Part shown: positions 11,667 through 24,822 of the stretch, piece after piece
How the letters are laid out: every line of letters begins with the position of its first letter
How positions within the stretch are numbered: position 1 is the stretch's first letter
NCBI GenBank assembly: GCA_001179505.1
Contig: CDMY01000243.1
Coordinates: 253,987 to 317,986, forward strand
From: Vitrella brassicaformis
Taxonomy: Eukaryota > Sar > Vitrellaceae
Direction of reading: 5' to 3'
Length of the DNA: 64,000 nucleotides
Position numbers and translations under genes: made by a program
The notes under the pieces: generated by a model
What the model saw: the letters and a program-made list of their open reading frames with translations, nothing else
What the model was told of the DNA's origin: nothing
Database searches by the model: none

Positions 11667-14600
11667 ATGGGCTTGTCGACGTTGCCGCCTGCTCGTCTCC
11701 ACCTCTGTCTCATCCTCCTCTCAGCGTCTGCCCTCCCTCGGTCTCTGTCTCTCCCTGGCTCCACCAGGCTGAAGGGCGACAAGCAGACGGCAGATCATCT
11801 CGGCAGCGCCGCGGCATTCATCGGTGTTCATCCCTTCGGCAATCGATCACTGCAAAGGAGGGTGCAGGTGGCGATTGGCGCAGGAGGTCAGCCTGACAGG
11901 GAGGAGACAACCAGGGCGGCGAAGAAACACGAGTGTAAGGTGAAGCTTCACCACACACACACACGCACGCGATGAGTGCATGGCATGCAATGGATGCATC
12001 CTGCGTGGTGGCTCTGGCTTTTCTCAGCACGTAAGAGGCACGTCCACCACAGCTTATTGCTGCCCCTTTCGCCGTCCTTTGTCACCGGCAAGCTTAGTGC
12101 GGGCAACAACAGCTGCCAGAGGGCAATGGAGCAGGGCGTGTCTCTGTTTGCCAAACCGCAATACGTTCTTGTCAACGAGATGACACAGCGAGTCCGACGG
12201 TGGAAGGACGCCAACGCTCTCAAAGACTTCTCCGCCGCCTTTGTGCCGCTGGAAGAACCAGGGCTGTCAACGAGCCCTCACTTCTCCATTGGGTTGGCAC
12301 GATGACAGAGACAGATCAAAGCAATCGTTGTTTCACTCTCTCCCTCTCTCTCTGTGTTTGTGTGTCCAGGTTTGGTGTTCGTTTCTCTGGCGGAGGTGAG
12401 GGCAGGGGAGGCACCTTCCTGCAGTCTGGTCTGTCTTGCCTCCCCCTCATGCCCGACAGGCAGCCTGCTACAGCCCCTCCTTCACCCCAGGGTGTGTCTC
12501 TCTTCCTTCTCTTTGACATCACTGATGAGAGCGCTGACAGGCGAAACGTCATATTTGACTCCGGTGGCCTGGCCTCCTCTGAATCGGTCCAGCGATGATC
12601 AATCATTTCCGCGTCGATGGCTGTTTGTCCGTCAGGTGCTGGATTTCAGGTCGTGACTGAGCCCGACAGTGCCAGCTCCAGTGCTCAAGGCAGCAGCGGA
12701 CGCACTGTTCTCTTCGGTGTACGATGCGTGAGGGCACCTGGACCGAACCAGACGGAGACGGACGTGCTGGATGCTGATGCGTGGCAGTCTGTGACGGTGC
12801 GGACGTCCTATGGAAGGCCCACGCTTTACTCGATCCTCTTGGAGCCATCCAAGGTTCAGGGCAAAATGACGGTACGGTGTGCGCGGAAGGAGTGAGCGAG
12901 ATTGCAGCAGTGTGGCGTCTGTGGGCTGTTTGTGTCTGTCGTCAGGTGCACATATGTCGTGAGACCCCCTCTGGCAAGTATGAGAGCTGGCCATGTCTGA
13001 CGCCAAACCCGGACACCACCCCTCCCCCGATGGGCAACCTGATAGCTCCTCCCCCCTCCCTGCGACAACCCGCCCGCATGACCGTCGGCTGCAACACTAA
13101 CGGCACCGAGTGCTTCCAAGGGGTGCTGGAGACGTTCCTGCTCCGCTACAAATGGATCAACCCACGCTCACAGGCCTTCTCTCTCCCCTCCTCACGGCCG
13201 CTCTCGGAGGCCTTCGTCGAAGGTATCAGCTTCATCCAGCAGCAGCAAGACCCCCCACAGAAGAGTGATTTGACGAGGGTTGGGCAGGACCTTAACAGTG
13301 TGCTGGGCCGCAAGACGGTCTGCGGCAATGGGATAGTGGAGCAAGGCGAAGAGTGCGACGCGGCCGAGGCCTGCGGGGCGCAGGCGGGGTGTTCGTGCGC
13401 CTGTGAGAAGCTCTGTGAGACATGGGGCAGCTACCAGGACAAACAGGGCTTCACCAGCCGACACCTGCTGACGCTGCACGACGAGGGCACCACGGGCAGC
13501 TTCCAGGGCGACTACCGCATGATCGGCTGCGGAGAGGGCTTCAGCTGCGCAGACAGGACCAAGCCGAAGGAGAAGATCGTGTGTGGTCAGGGCGGCAAGT
13601 GGGCGGACGCCACACTCGACTGCCGACAGGACTGCGTCGTGCCTTTCGACAAGTCGCCCCGCTACGAGCCATCCCTCGCCGTGTTGACCAACCCACCCAA
13701 TGACACCAAGCACGGCACCGTCTTGGATGTTGGCTGCAAGGGCGGCACAGACCTCGAGGAGAGCCTCCCGGCCTCCTTGGCTCGCGACAAGACCAAGTGC
13801 CTGGACGGCGAGTGGACCCCTGTCGGCCTTCGGTGTCATGCTATGTGCCCCGAGTACCCTGACCTCGGTGTATCGGTGTATAAGGTGACCCCGGCCCGAG
13901 GGTCTGGATCGCTCAAGTATGGTGCGACGCGGACCATCGAGTGCGAGCCGCCCTACGTGCCGATGGCTGGGCCGATGCGGGATGTGGTTTACTGTCTCAA
14001 TGGCAACTGGACCAGGCGCACCATCCACTGTGCGAAGGGTTGCGACACCTGGATCCCTGTGTCACATACCGTCATCGTGCGGACTTCGGCCACCACAGAG
14101 TCGGCCGTGGATGGATCCAAGAAGCACCAGCTCAACCAGGTATTCATTATCCACACACAATTATGTCTCTCAGTCAGACGGAAAAGACTGTTTCTCCGTC
14201 CTTTCCTCTCTCTGCTGGGTGGATTGGATGCAGGTGACAGGACCTCACCACTGGATTGACGTGGGCTGCGACCCGCAGACGTCCTCCCCCTCCTGCCGCA
14301 AAGCCGCCAGACCCGGCTGTGTGGAGGACCCTCAGCGCATCTTCTGTATTGAGGAGAAGTGGACGCCGCCGCTCCGCCTGCAGTGCATCGAGAACTGCCC
14401 CGGGTACGACGAGTTCCCCCTCAACAAAGACCCAACGGTGGCCCAGCGGTATGAAATAGCCTTTGGCGGCAACAGACACGGCGACGTGACGGTGGTGAGG
14501 TGTCGGGAGGGGTATGACAGCGTCATAGGGGGGATGGGGATGGGGCTGGAGGAGGACCGTGTGCGGTGCTGGTACTCCCACTACGAGCACGTCACCATCC

Positions 14601-17600
14601 AGTGCCTCCGTAAGAGACACAGACAGACACGGCAGGCGGCAGAGGGCGCCTCTGAGAGAGGAATTGCCTGTCGTTCAGAGAGGTGTGGGCCATATACGCG
14701 TCTGCCTGACGGCTTCATCGTCCGCGGTGACGGGACGAGACACGGTGACACCCGCACCCTCCAGTGTGACGCAGACAAGGGGTTTTTGCCACTCATCGAC
14801 ACATCACAACATGAGGGGCAGGGAGGGACGGAGATCCACAACACCGAGACCGTGACATGCATCGACGGCTACTGGTCGCCACGTACTCTGCAATGCAGAC
14901 GTAGGCCACACAGACATGGATGATCGAGGCAGGCTTCTTGTCTGTGTGCGTGTCTACATGTGTCGCTCGTTCACTCGTTTGCCCTCAGACAGTTGTTCGA
15001 ACAAGTTTCCCTCTCAGCTGTGCCTCCAGCCTGCCGGGAGCCTCAAGTGCGAGGGGCTATACGTCATCGCACTCAATCACACCAACACTGGCAGACCGCC
15101 CACCGAAATGCCACAGACATTCCACCCGGGATCAACGATACTCTTCAGGTACTGATGCCTGACACAAAAGGATGGCTGTCGGTAACCGTGTGTGCGTGTG
15201 TGCAGCTGCGACCGCTCGCGCGCCTTCTCTCCCGACGGTGAGGACCCCCTCACCCCTGACAGCGAGCGGATTGAGCCCCATGTGCTTCGATGTCTCGGCG
15301 ACGCAGACCCCCAAAACGCATGGACGGCATTCCACCTCACCTGCAGGCGTAAGCACGGGCCAGGCAGGGGAAGCCGCATCCGCCTTAATTGCTGTGTGCC
15401 TCCCCTTCTACGCGTCGATGGGTGCAGGGGCCTGCCCTACGTCAGCTTTCATCCGGCTAGGTGCCCGTTTTCAGCAGCGTTGGGCAGCCGAGTGGGTCGA
15501 CACACGATACGAAGGCAAGTCGTGGCGGTACTCGCAGCTGGTGGAAGCACAGGCCAACCACGAGCTGCCGCCCTACCTGGCACACAACAGCCGCGTCTCC
15601 ATCACATGCGCCGAGGGGTACACCAGCCGGGACGCCGCGCAGCGGGTGGGGGAGGGGGTCGAGGGGAGTGAGGAGATCACGTGCTACGACGGACGCCTTG
15701 AACCCACGCCCACACTCGATTGCGCACGTACTAACAAATTGCATGACAGGCTGGAGACGGATCATTCATTCATTGTCCCTTTCTGCGTTTCAGGCGCGTG
15801 TGGGCCATTTCGCCCTCTGGGGTCGGCCTATGCGGTCGAGTCCTTTCCATACGCTGGCGCGAACTTCCATGGGGCGCGTCGGCACATCAAGTGTTCCCCT
15901 GGAGCTGACGCGCTGACCGAGGCGACGGAAGCAGTCAGCGAGTGCCAAGACGGCACGTGGGACGACTTCACCCTACTCTGTGAACGTACTTATTACGAAT
16001 GAACACAGCACAGCACAGCACAGCATACTCGAGAGGCGATTTCCCATTCCTCTCTGTGCGTGTGTGGTTGCCTGGTGTGTCTGTGTGTCAATATGTCTGT
16101 CTGTCAGGTAGCTGTCCTCCCCTGGCTGACCTGGATGGCAATCGCTACGTCCTGACGCAGACCATCAAGGGCAAGCGCGACGCGGCCAAGGGTGCGGGCG
16201 CCACCTATGAGATCAGGTGTCAGGGCGACCTGTACCCAAGCACCGGGGAGAGCCCCTACATCGTCAAGTGCGAAGAAGGTGACTTTACGCCCATCCTCAT
16301 GACTTGCGGACGTAAGCCACTCACTCCCCTCACCCACCCAACGATGCGCACGACAGACAGTAAGTATCACTGACCCCCTCCTTCCCTCTCGTGCACGTCA
16401 CGCAGGAAACTGCCAGGGTCCGCCTTTCTACTCGTCTCGGTATCGTTGGCGTTGGGTGTCGCCTCCCTCGGGGCCCACACCCGCCTGGCACCACATGGCC
16501 AGAGTCAACCTCACATGCGCACCGGGGCAGTCGGCCGTCAGGAGCGAGCACGGCTATGAAATACTGGCCTGCATCGACGGACAGTACACCAAACGGACAC
16601 TCGTGTGCAGGCGTATGTGAGACAAGCAAGGGATGACAGACAGGACGGCAGGGCAGGGCAGGGCAGGACAGGACAGACACACACACACACACATGGTCCT
16701 GGGTGTGTCTGTCCTGGGTGTGTGTTGTGCAGGGGACTGTCCGGCGGAGTACCCTTTGAGGCCAGGCTATACAGTGGCAGCAGGGTCGGCGTCTGTGGCC
16801 TACCCTGCGCCCGGTCCCGTCCCCCACGACACCGTCCGTCGCATCGAGTGCGACACAGACAATCACTTCCGGGCTGTCGAAGGCGCGACGGAGGAGGGCG
16901 GGGCAGCCGAGGTTAAGTGCATCGACGGAGAATGGACATTCATGCCTCTTGTCTGCAGACGTAAGCAGGCGTGGTGGTGAGAGAGGGCACACATGCACCG
17001 CACCCACACATCCATCCATCAGATGCACACATTTCTGTCTGTCTGTATGATTGACATGCTTGCATGTCCAGAGGACTGTCCGTTCCTGCAGCTGGCCGAG
17101 ACACCGTCGGACGGCCACCGTGAGGGCTTCTGCTACATCCCCTTCCAGTACGAACTGCTCGACCCCAAGGCCGTCATGCCCTTCGCATACATGCCCTCAA
17201 TCGACGGCACCATCGACACAGACACACTTGCAGCCGCCACACAAAACAACACTAATACCAATAGCAATGGGACAGTCATCCCCCCAACCACCAATGTGTC
17301 GCTGCTGGCACAGAGGGAAGACCCAGACCCACCGACTAATGCCAATGCCACCACACCCACGCCCGCACCCAACGGCACTGTCGACGACATCCTGCAGGCC
17401 CTCCTCGGGCCGGACTTTAATGCCACAACACTCGACAGCAATGCCACAGCAGGAGGACTGGAGCTGTCACAGCCGCGATCCATCTACGACTTGGACCCCT
17501 TCTACGCCATACGGCTCGTCATTTGAACCGGCCATGGCCACCCCACGGGCTGGAGGTGCGGCTGCGGTGCAGGAAGGGCTGGACACAGGCTGGCGAGGGG

Positions 17601-20600
17601 GAGAGTGAGGCAACCATGACATGCATCAACGGCACCTGGTCCAACATCAACCTCGTATGTGCACGTCAGTGCGTGAGACACGACAGACAGCCCGGGCCAC
17701 ACACACAGACAGACAGACACTTAGGGGGAAGGAAGGAAGACGTGTACCCATCTGTCTGTGCGTGTTCTGGTGTTCTGGTGTTAATTGTGGTGTAGCTGAC
17801 GGGCTGTGCTGACAGGCGAGTGCACCAAGTCCCATCTGATCGAGTCCCTGCCCGACCACCTCTGGGCGCAGGTGGCCCTACCATCCCCCTCTCCCCCACC
17901 CGACAACAGAGACGCAGAGGGCCTGGGCGAATGGCAAAAGACCATGCCGGACCACCTGCCGTACCACACAGCCGTCCGAATCGCATGCGAGAAGGGCACC
18001 TCGACAGTGCACCAGTGCACCCTCGACAACGCCCTGAGTGACTCCCCAGGTGCGCAGGGCAGGGGAGGGGTTCCTGCTGGGGCGGTCGGTGTTGGTCAGC
18101 CAGCGGACTGGGAAGAGGTCAAGTGCAACAATGGCACCTTCTCTGCACGCACCCTACACTGCCAAAGTACGTATGTACCCACCGATAGATAGATAGGCCG
18201 AGAGACCGACGCGGGCCAAGCCACCCACCCACACACCCCTGTCTCTTCTCTGCCTGTGTCTGTCAGAGTCGTGTGACTTGAACTGGCTGAAGGATTGGGA
18301 GCAGCGGATGAATGGGTACTACGTGATAGCCAAGGTGGACCCGCCGGCGCAGCAGAACGTCTTGCCGCCCGGCGGCTGCGTGTCGATCATATGCGGCCGC
18401 GCCAAGCGAGCCCCGGGGCGGGAGGGGGAGAGCGGGGCGCCCGGCAGACAGACACACGCCACCCACGGCACCAAGAGCCCCTCCACTGTCACATGCGAAA
18501 ATGGAAACTTCTCGGCTATCCCTGTCTTCTGCTTCCGTAAGCCTGCACAGCACAGCACGCCGGCCGGCCTGCGTGTCAGCCAACAAATGCATCGATGATG
18601 GAAAGATCCATCTTCATTGTGTGCGTGGCAGAGGAGTGTGGTGTGGTGCCTGTGGATGTGTTGAGCACGCTGGCGGTCCGGACGGACACCGACAAGGCCC
18701 CGGGCGAGACCACCCCGCCCGAGACCATTGTGCGGCTCAGGTGTCAGCCCGGATACTCATCAATCGGCGGACCACCCGGGGGGCAGGACGAGATCAAGTG
18801 CCTCGACGGCATTTGGTCCAAACCACTGCTCGACTGCAAAGGTACCTGAGTTGGGCCACACACGGATCTGGTAGTCTACTGCAGTGCCAAGATGTGTGTG
18901 GTCATGCAGCTGACTGTTCGGCCTTTCCGACGATGAATCCTTCCGGTGCGTATGTGGTGATGGGGGAGGGCCTCACACACGGGTCGACGCGAACCGTCGA
19001 ATGCGCCCCGCACCACCATCCGGCAGTGGACGGCACGCCGGCCGCGGGAGCATCGCAGTGCGTCGACGGCTCCTGGACCAAAGTGGACATCCTCTGCTTC
19101 CGTATGTGTGCCATCCATCCGCCATAGATGGAGAGGCTTCTTTGTGTGGACGGTTGGGTACTGCCTGTGTGTTGTGTGCCCTGCCCACCAGGTGACTGTC
19201 CGCCATTTGAGCAGGGTGTGCCTCTCGACCCTGTCCGCTACCACGTCTTCAACATGCAAAACGGTCCGCAGATCAGATGTGTGGTGCGCTGCGCACACGG
19301 GAGTTTGCGTGCGCCTCTACATATACTGCAGATTTCCGTCTGAGCGAGCGTCACGGTGCCAGGTACAAGGTGACTTGTCAAGAGGAGTCGATGTTCTTCC
19401 ACGAGAGGACCCGGGGGGCCTCGCTCATGATGACATGTGTCGACGGCACCTGGACACGCCCCGCAGAGGAGCACACTGACGTCCTACCGCTCTCTTGCAA
19501 GAGTAATGTACCTACCTACCTGGCCACGGACACACAAAGAGCCATACATATCGAAGCAGCCTAAATGCATGTCTCTCTGTGTGTCTGTTCTAAGCAGGGG
19601 CGTGCAGCGACTTCGGTGGGTCGACTAACATGACGGCGGAGTGGGGCTACGAGCTGCTGAAGCAAGAGGGCACCACAGACACGTCCATCCTGTTCTCCGG
19701 CACGCAGTTCCAGGTCAAGTGCCTCGACACCCACTCGGCCGATCTGGAGCGGATCCAGCCAGACCCCAAGCTGGGCATCACCGAGTGGCGGGGAGACCTT
19801 GAGGGCACTGCAGAGCCTGTCGACATCGTCACTTGCAACGACGGGCTGTTCACCGACAGGCAGCTCTACTGCCATGGTGGATGGAAGAACTTTGTCCGAT
19901 CGCATCCCCCTGTATACCTGTGTCTCTGTCTGTCTGTCGGAGTGCAGCTAAGTGTCCCGAGTACGCCCCTCCATCGCCACAAGAGGGGTACCGGGTGCGA
20001 GAGTGGAGCCCCCCAGGAGCAGAGTACAAGAAGCAGCTTCTGGTCAACCACGGCACCTCACGAGCCGTCTCATGCAACCCACTCATGTACGTAAGCATCT
20101 CATCTGTGCGGGTGGGGTGGAAAAGACAGGGACAAACAACCGATGGATGGATGGATGGCTGGATGTGCAGTCGGACATCTGGTGAGTGGAAGGGCCACCG
20201 CATGGGCTGGTATGCCATCCAGGACGGCTATGGTGTGCTGAATGACGGCGACAGCGGCGAGAAGTTCGCCGTCGTCGAGTGCCGGGACGGCAAGTGGACC
20301 GACCTTTACATCAAATGCGAAAGTACGCGATAGAATGTCCGACGACGGAATGTCAGAATGTCTGTGTGGTCTGGTGTGTGTGTTCTGTGGGTGGGTGCAG
20401 AGGTGTGTTCGGAGCCCATCACGACTTTGCTAGAGGAAGCGTGCATCCTCCACCATCTGGAGACTGCGAGCCTAGACGCACTGGAGCCCTGCTACCAGGA
20501 CGATAAAGGCATGCAAACACCAAGAATGGAGGGAGAGATCATTCATCTCCCTTGGATGGATGGTTGTTCCCTCTCTCTGCTGCACGCAGGCAATTTGCTG

Positions 20601-23128
20601 ATCAACGACTTCAAGAAGAGGCGTGCGTGTGCCGAGAAGCGGTGCACATCCGTCGACAAGGAAGTCTTCTACTCGCCGTGACCATACACACACACACACA
20701 TACACATATGGATGGATGGATGGATGTGTGGATGGCGTGACAGCTACCGCGTTGCCCGCACCATAGTGCAGATGGACAAGGCGGTGCTCAAGAACATTCC
20801 CAGCCGAGACCAGAGACACATGATCATAATGGCACGAAAGGTGCGGACCGGAGGAGGGGGAGGGCGGAGGGCGGAGGGAGAGACACAGGCACATCGCCCT
20901 GAATCTCTATCCCTCCCCCTGTGTGTGTCTTGTGTGTGTATACTTGGGCTGTGATGGATGCGATGCAGTCCGGCGATGTGCATCTGGTGGTTTGTGACGT
21001 GACGCGCATGTACGCCCCCGAGTGGCGCGACAAAACTGCCTTTCTCGTGCGCGACCCCCAGGTCAAGGAGGCAGTGGCGCGGGTAACGTGTCGAGACGGC
21101 AGGTGGGACAGAATGCCACTCAAGTGCTCCGGCAAGCAAGCCGCACAAACACACACACACACACACACACACAAAAACAGGCAGGCAGGCAGGCAGACTG
21201 CAGTGGACAATTAATTATTCGGGCACGTGTGCGTGAATGCAGCTGGTTGTCGCGGGGCGTTCGACATTTATCACGTTGACAGGATGGCCAAGGTGTTCCG
21301 GCGGGGAGGCCCTGAGGCGGACACACAGTGCTCTACGGCGGGGCAGACACTCCAGGCCGTCGGCGCCCTGTCCTATGGGGAAAAACACGCGCTCATTCAG
21401 AAACACGAACAGAAAAGGCAGCAGACCGATGTGGCATCAGTGTTGCCGCTGGTGGCTCTGCTCTTCATGGCTGGCGAGCTTGCCCACGCCTTCTCAGGAA
21501 ACCCCCCTCTGCGCCACCTGAGTGACTTCTTGCTCCCTCTCTGGACGGCGAACCATCAGCATGAGCCGGCCCCCGCATATGTCGCCTTCATTCTCACCTC
21601 CCCCGCGACCAACAATACCCTGCTCGACATGCGAGACACTGGTGGTGGCGGGGAGGTGATGATATCTCTGGCTGAAGGCGGTCTGCTGCCGGGGCGCCAG
21701 GACGCTGCACATGACGGGAGGGTGCGTGGCTGGGGCTGCCCAGGCCAGCCAGGGGTGGGTTCGGCGTGTGTCGTCGGAGCGCCGTCTGGCGCCTCCAAGT
21801 ACGCTTCCCTCTCTGCTCGCGACGCACGGCCATCCAGTGCAGCTGAAGATCGGCAGCGGGTTGGTCAGCCCTGCGGAGGTCCTTCTCTCGGGTTGGGATG
21901 TGTCTCCCGCCTTCAGAGGGACCTCTCCAGGTGATACCATCCCTCCAGCACCATCGGCTGCGGGGAGGTTCGTAGCGGTTGACGGCAGCCAGCCGCCTCC
22001 CTCGTCTGCTATCGGTGACCATGGGTCCTTTCCTTCTTGGCTGGCTGCATCATTCGCTTCTGGTGGTGTGCACTCTGAAGGCGCCCCTGTGGTCGAGAAT
22101 GCTGACAGAGGAGAGGCACCGTCTCCCTGGCGGTCGCTGAAACGTTGGCTGCTCGGTGGTTCTCTTGACTCGCCGGCCGCCGCGCCATCTTCGTCTTTTG
22201 TGGAGTTGGGAAGTGGCACGGACCCCGACACCAACGGCCTCCCGTCTAGCAGCGATGTTGTGCAGAAGGTGGTCAAACACGCGGACGAGGAGCGGAATAA
22301 GGGTGACACTAAGACGGCCGTCGAGAAGGGTGACAAGGCCGGCGAGGGAAGCGCCGAGGACAGTGTGAGCAACGTCACGTATGAGTTCGACTTGAAAGAC
22401 GAAGCGACTGAGGGCGGCCTTGTCGCGTGGGTCACTGCCTCATTATCACAGACAGACAGACAGACAGACAGACAGAGATTGTCGATCCCATCATCATTCT
22501 GTGTCTGTGTGTCTGCAGGCACCACACGTACGTCAGCAACCAGAACTGGACCGACATCCTCTACAACACGTCGCTCGAGCAGAGGCTAGACCACTTGCCA
22601 AACGCCCCCTACGGCCCGGCAATGTCACGCGCGTTTGAGATCTTCTTCTACATCAACCAGGAGAAACGGGGCGCCACCGGCAGCCCATTCGGCGCCTCGT
22701 GTAAGCTGATGGAGGGCATCCACCCCAAGGCGCACGAGTACCTCATATGGGGCCCTGGCTGCTGTGACCCAGCCAACTGCTGGCATGGTTTGAAGCCGCC
22801 TGACAAGAACAGGGCAGGGTTCTGCAAGGGACACGTATATGGCAGAGGAACATGGGTGGGTATACACACTCGTCCGCACAGATGACATTCACAAGACGCA
22901 CGCGCACCCGGGCTGCAGCCGTGTGGGCGTGGCGTCTGTCTTGCACATGTGTGTATCGTCTGTCGTCATGCCATGCAGGTTGCGATACAGTACGGGAGGT
23001 ACACGTGGCGGCACGTCGATGAGAGGGGATATCCCACCGACTTCGTCCGCGGCACGCCCAACGAAGTCAGCGTCAGCTATGTCATGTGCACTGCAAGGAA
23101 GTGGCACGTGGCCATATACCCACCATAG
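11667..23128 (+). CDS. Giant secreted modular protein with about 20 CCP/sushi-like repeats
   Basis: About 33 exons encode roughly 2,900 residues. Exon 1 (11667-11936) gives a signal peptide (LHLCLILLSASALPRSLS). Exons 12371-12870 form an extracellular-looking N-terminal region. Exon 12945-14139 holds a Myxococcus-type disulfide motif (CGNGIVEQGEECD, near 13320). From about 13,420 to 21,131 there is a long series of four-Cys modules. Each starts xxC and ends C-x-[DN]-G-x-[WF]-x4-5-[LIV]-x-C (e.g. VKCIDGEWTFMPLVC), as in CCP/sushi domains. Almost every module is bounded by phase-1 introns (TGC AGA C|gt ... ag|GG GAC TGT). Exon 17071 carries an Asn/Thr-rich, probably glycosylated linker. The last exons (22520-22855, 22979-23128) form a separate domain ending KWHVAIYPP and TAG. 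A weakly hydrophobic stretch near 21440 could be a membrane helix. Likely a surface, wall or adhesion protein; the ligand is unknown. Boundaries near 21,750 are uncertain. Confidence 0.85.
17511..17560 (+). other. Frame break: 38-bp micro-intron or base error
   Basis: The linker exon reads ...YDLDPFYAIRLVI and then TGA at 17524, while the module continues in another frame (HGLEVRLRCRKGW). A 38-base GT-AG segment from gtcatttgaa to ggctggag, directly before GTGCGGCTG, restores phase exactly. A single-base indel would do so too and would keep the HGLEV residues that resemble HGDTRT in sister modules. Confidence 0.65.
21132..21242 (+). other. GC-AG intron in the CCP-like gene
   Basis: The module ends DGRWDRMPLKCS at TCC G|gcaagcaagc and the next begins ag|CT GGT TGT (AGC). 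This preserves the phase-1 C...|xxC pattern of all other module junctions. The donor is GC, not GT, followed by the same gcaagcaagc as in Dis3. Confidence 0.8.
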
Positions 23129-23341
23129 ATCGATTCGATGGCTACCTAGAGAGCTGGGTCGATCAGTCATTGTGACGGCAGTCTGTGTTTGTGTGACGTA
23201 GCGTTTTTTGATTCAGAGGTGACTGATCTCAGCATTCAGATGCATTGATGTCGACGGTCTGTGGTGATGTTAGTTACATGCACTCAGAGGTGTCTCTTCG
23301 TTCGTTCCTCTCTTGCTCTTCAGACAAACAGACCAATGGCA

Positions 23342-24048
23342 TCAGTCACCTGAAGACAATGAGACACAACACTAGGAGACATGTGCAGTGCAGATCACAC
23401 AGACAGACAGGCGGCTGAGGCACACACACTGAGACTCACCACGCTCATTCCTTGGCTTGCCTTTGGTGTGTGCGGCGGGTGAGGCAAACGTCTTCCTTCT
23501 TCTCTGTGACATCAGGAAGCCCTTCTCCACCAAATCTCGATCCGTCTGCACCACACACACGCAACACGATGGGAGACACACACATCCGTCCGTCTGTGTC
23601 CTGTCTGTCTGTCTGTCTCTCTGTGTGTGTGTGTGTGTGTGTGTGTGACCTGTGCGTCGAAGTCTGACGGGAAGACGCCCTTTGCCTCCATCGTCTCTGT
23701 GGCCATTGTGGACGGTGCGGCCTGGCGGCTGGGCGGCTGCTTGGGTGGTGGTGGTGTCACGGCACTGGGCGGCTCTGGTGGTTGTGTCTTGCCTCGCTCC
23801 GCCAACTGCAGCTTGTGGACGGCTGCCTGAAGGCACACACAGACAGAGAGCGATGGATGTGGGTGTCATCTGTGTGTGTGTGTGTGTGTGTGATTGCGTG
23901 CCTGCGCCTCCGCCCCTGTCAGTTGGTCGGTGGGCAGCACATGAAGTGGGTCGGTGTCCTGATTGTCGTACGACAAGCAAGAGCCCGTCGGCAGTGCGGC
24001 GGTGAGGAGGAGAAAGCCCGCAAGCAAGACAAGCTCCCTCGCCATCAT
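23342..24048 (-). CDS. Small secreted or membrane-anchored hypothetical protein
   Basis: Exon 1 (about 24048-23898) starts MMARELVLLAGFLLLTAALP, a good signal peptide, followed by GSCLSYDNQDTDPLHVLP. Exon 2 (about 23826-23650) is Pro/Gln-rich (PPEPPSAVTPPPPKQPP) and ends EAKGVFPSDFDAQ. Exon 3 (about 23546-23442) is basic (DLVEKGFLMSQRRRKTF, KGKPRNERG). A final short exon ending at TGA 23342-23344 is the simplest fit after the gtgagtc donor but is weakly supported. It is convergent with the CCP-like gene. No family is recognised. The basic tail after a secretory signal could interact with acidic wall or surface polymers, but that is speculation. Confidence 0.55.
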
Positions 24049-24822
24049 GGCTGATTCGCCCGCCCCTCAGCGCGTTAATTGAGTCGATGAGGAGCCCTCC
24101 TGTGTCGGTCGTTGGTCGATTGCGTACATGTGTGGGTACTCATTCTCTGCACAAGGAGTGGGAGGGGGGATGGAGGGTTGGTCAGAGTTGCAATTGCTCA
24201 GATGGGATCCCTTCGTCTGTGTGTGCTCAATTGTGTGACGACGGAGCATCGATCAATCACAAGTACGTCGCGTGTCAGGTCATTCCTTCCTTGTCTCTCA
24301 TATGCATGGACGAAGGCACACTCTCATTGGTCCATGTACGTCATGTTTGTGCAAATCCACCGGCCGGGGAATTGAATTTCATCCATTCACTCATTTCATC
24401 AAGGGTCTTACGCACACGGAGGCAGTCCTACGCGAGCATACAAACACACGCATCACACACGCACACACACACACGTAGAAGCCCCGCGTCAAGGTCCTCC
24501 CTACCTATCTCTCTGTTCCTCCGCCTCGCGAACACACAGGCACATGCACACACAGCCAGTAGTCGCTGCACAGATGGGGCGAGGCGGGGTGGGCTATCGC
24601 ACTGCGGCTGTCTTGTGTGGTGTTTGTGTTGTATGTGTGTGTGTATGTATCTGTGTGTATCTGTGTGTATCTGTGTGTATCTGTGTGTATCTGTGTGTGT
24701 GTGTGTATGCCACAATCAGTGATGGGTCTTTCTTTCTGTTGGTGTTGCCGTGTGTGTGGTGTGGTGTTGTGGTTGGTGGGTCCGTCGGTGGATCCAACTA
24801 CGTTCTATCTGCTCTGCTCTGC
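24049..24822. repeat. Gene-free stretch with CA/GT arrays and a 10-mer minisatellite
   Basis: This stretch contains (CA)n near 24440-24475 and five exact head-to-tail copies of ctgtgtgtat at 24651-24700 flanked by shorter GT runs. No exon with a credible product is seen; it is the shared upstream and 3' flank of the neighbouring minus-strand genes. Confidence 0.7.

Noticed and set aside
14140-14259. Extension of the CCP-like exon past 14139 to a stop at 14257
   Set aside because: The CAG|gtattc donor and the gatgcag acceptor at 14233 restore the module; the extension lacks the Cys pattern.
22445-22480. Regularly spaced GACA and CATC arrays that look like short repeat-spacer units
   Set aside because: They are simple tetranucleotide microsatellites without unique spacers, so they are not CRISPR arrays; the genome is eukaryotic.
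21494-22525. Minus-strand open frame of 343 codons antisense to the CCP-like gene
   Set aside because: The plus-strand exons here join in phase to the C-terminal domain. The antisense frame is Ser/Thr/Pro-rich and probably reflects GC-rich codon shadowing.
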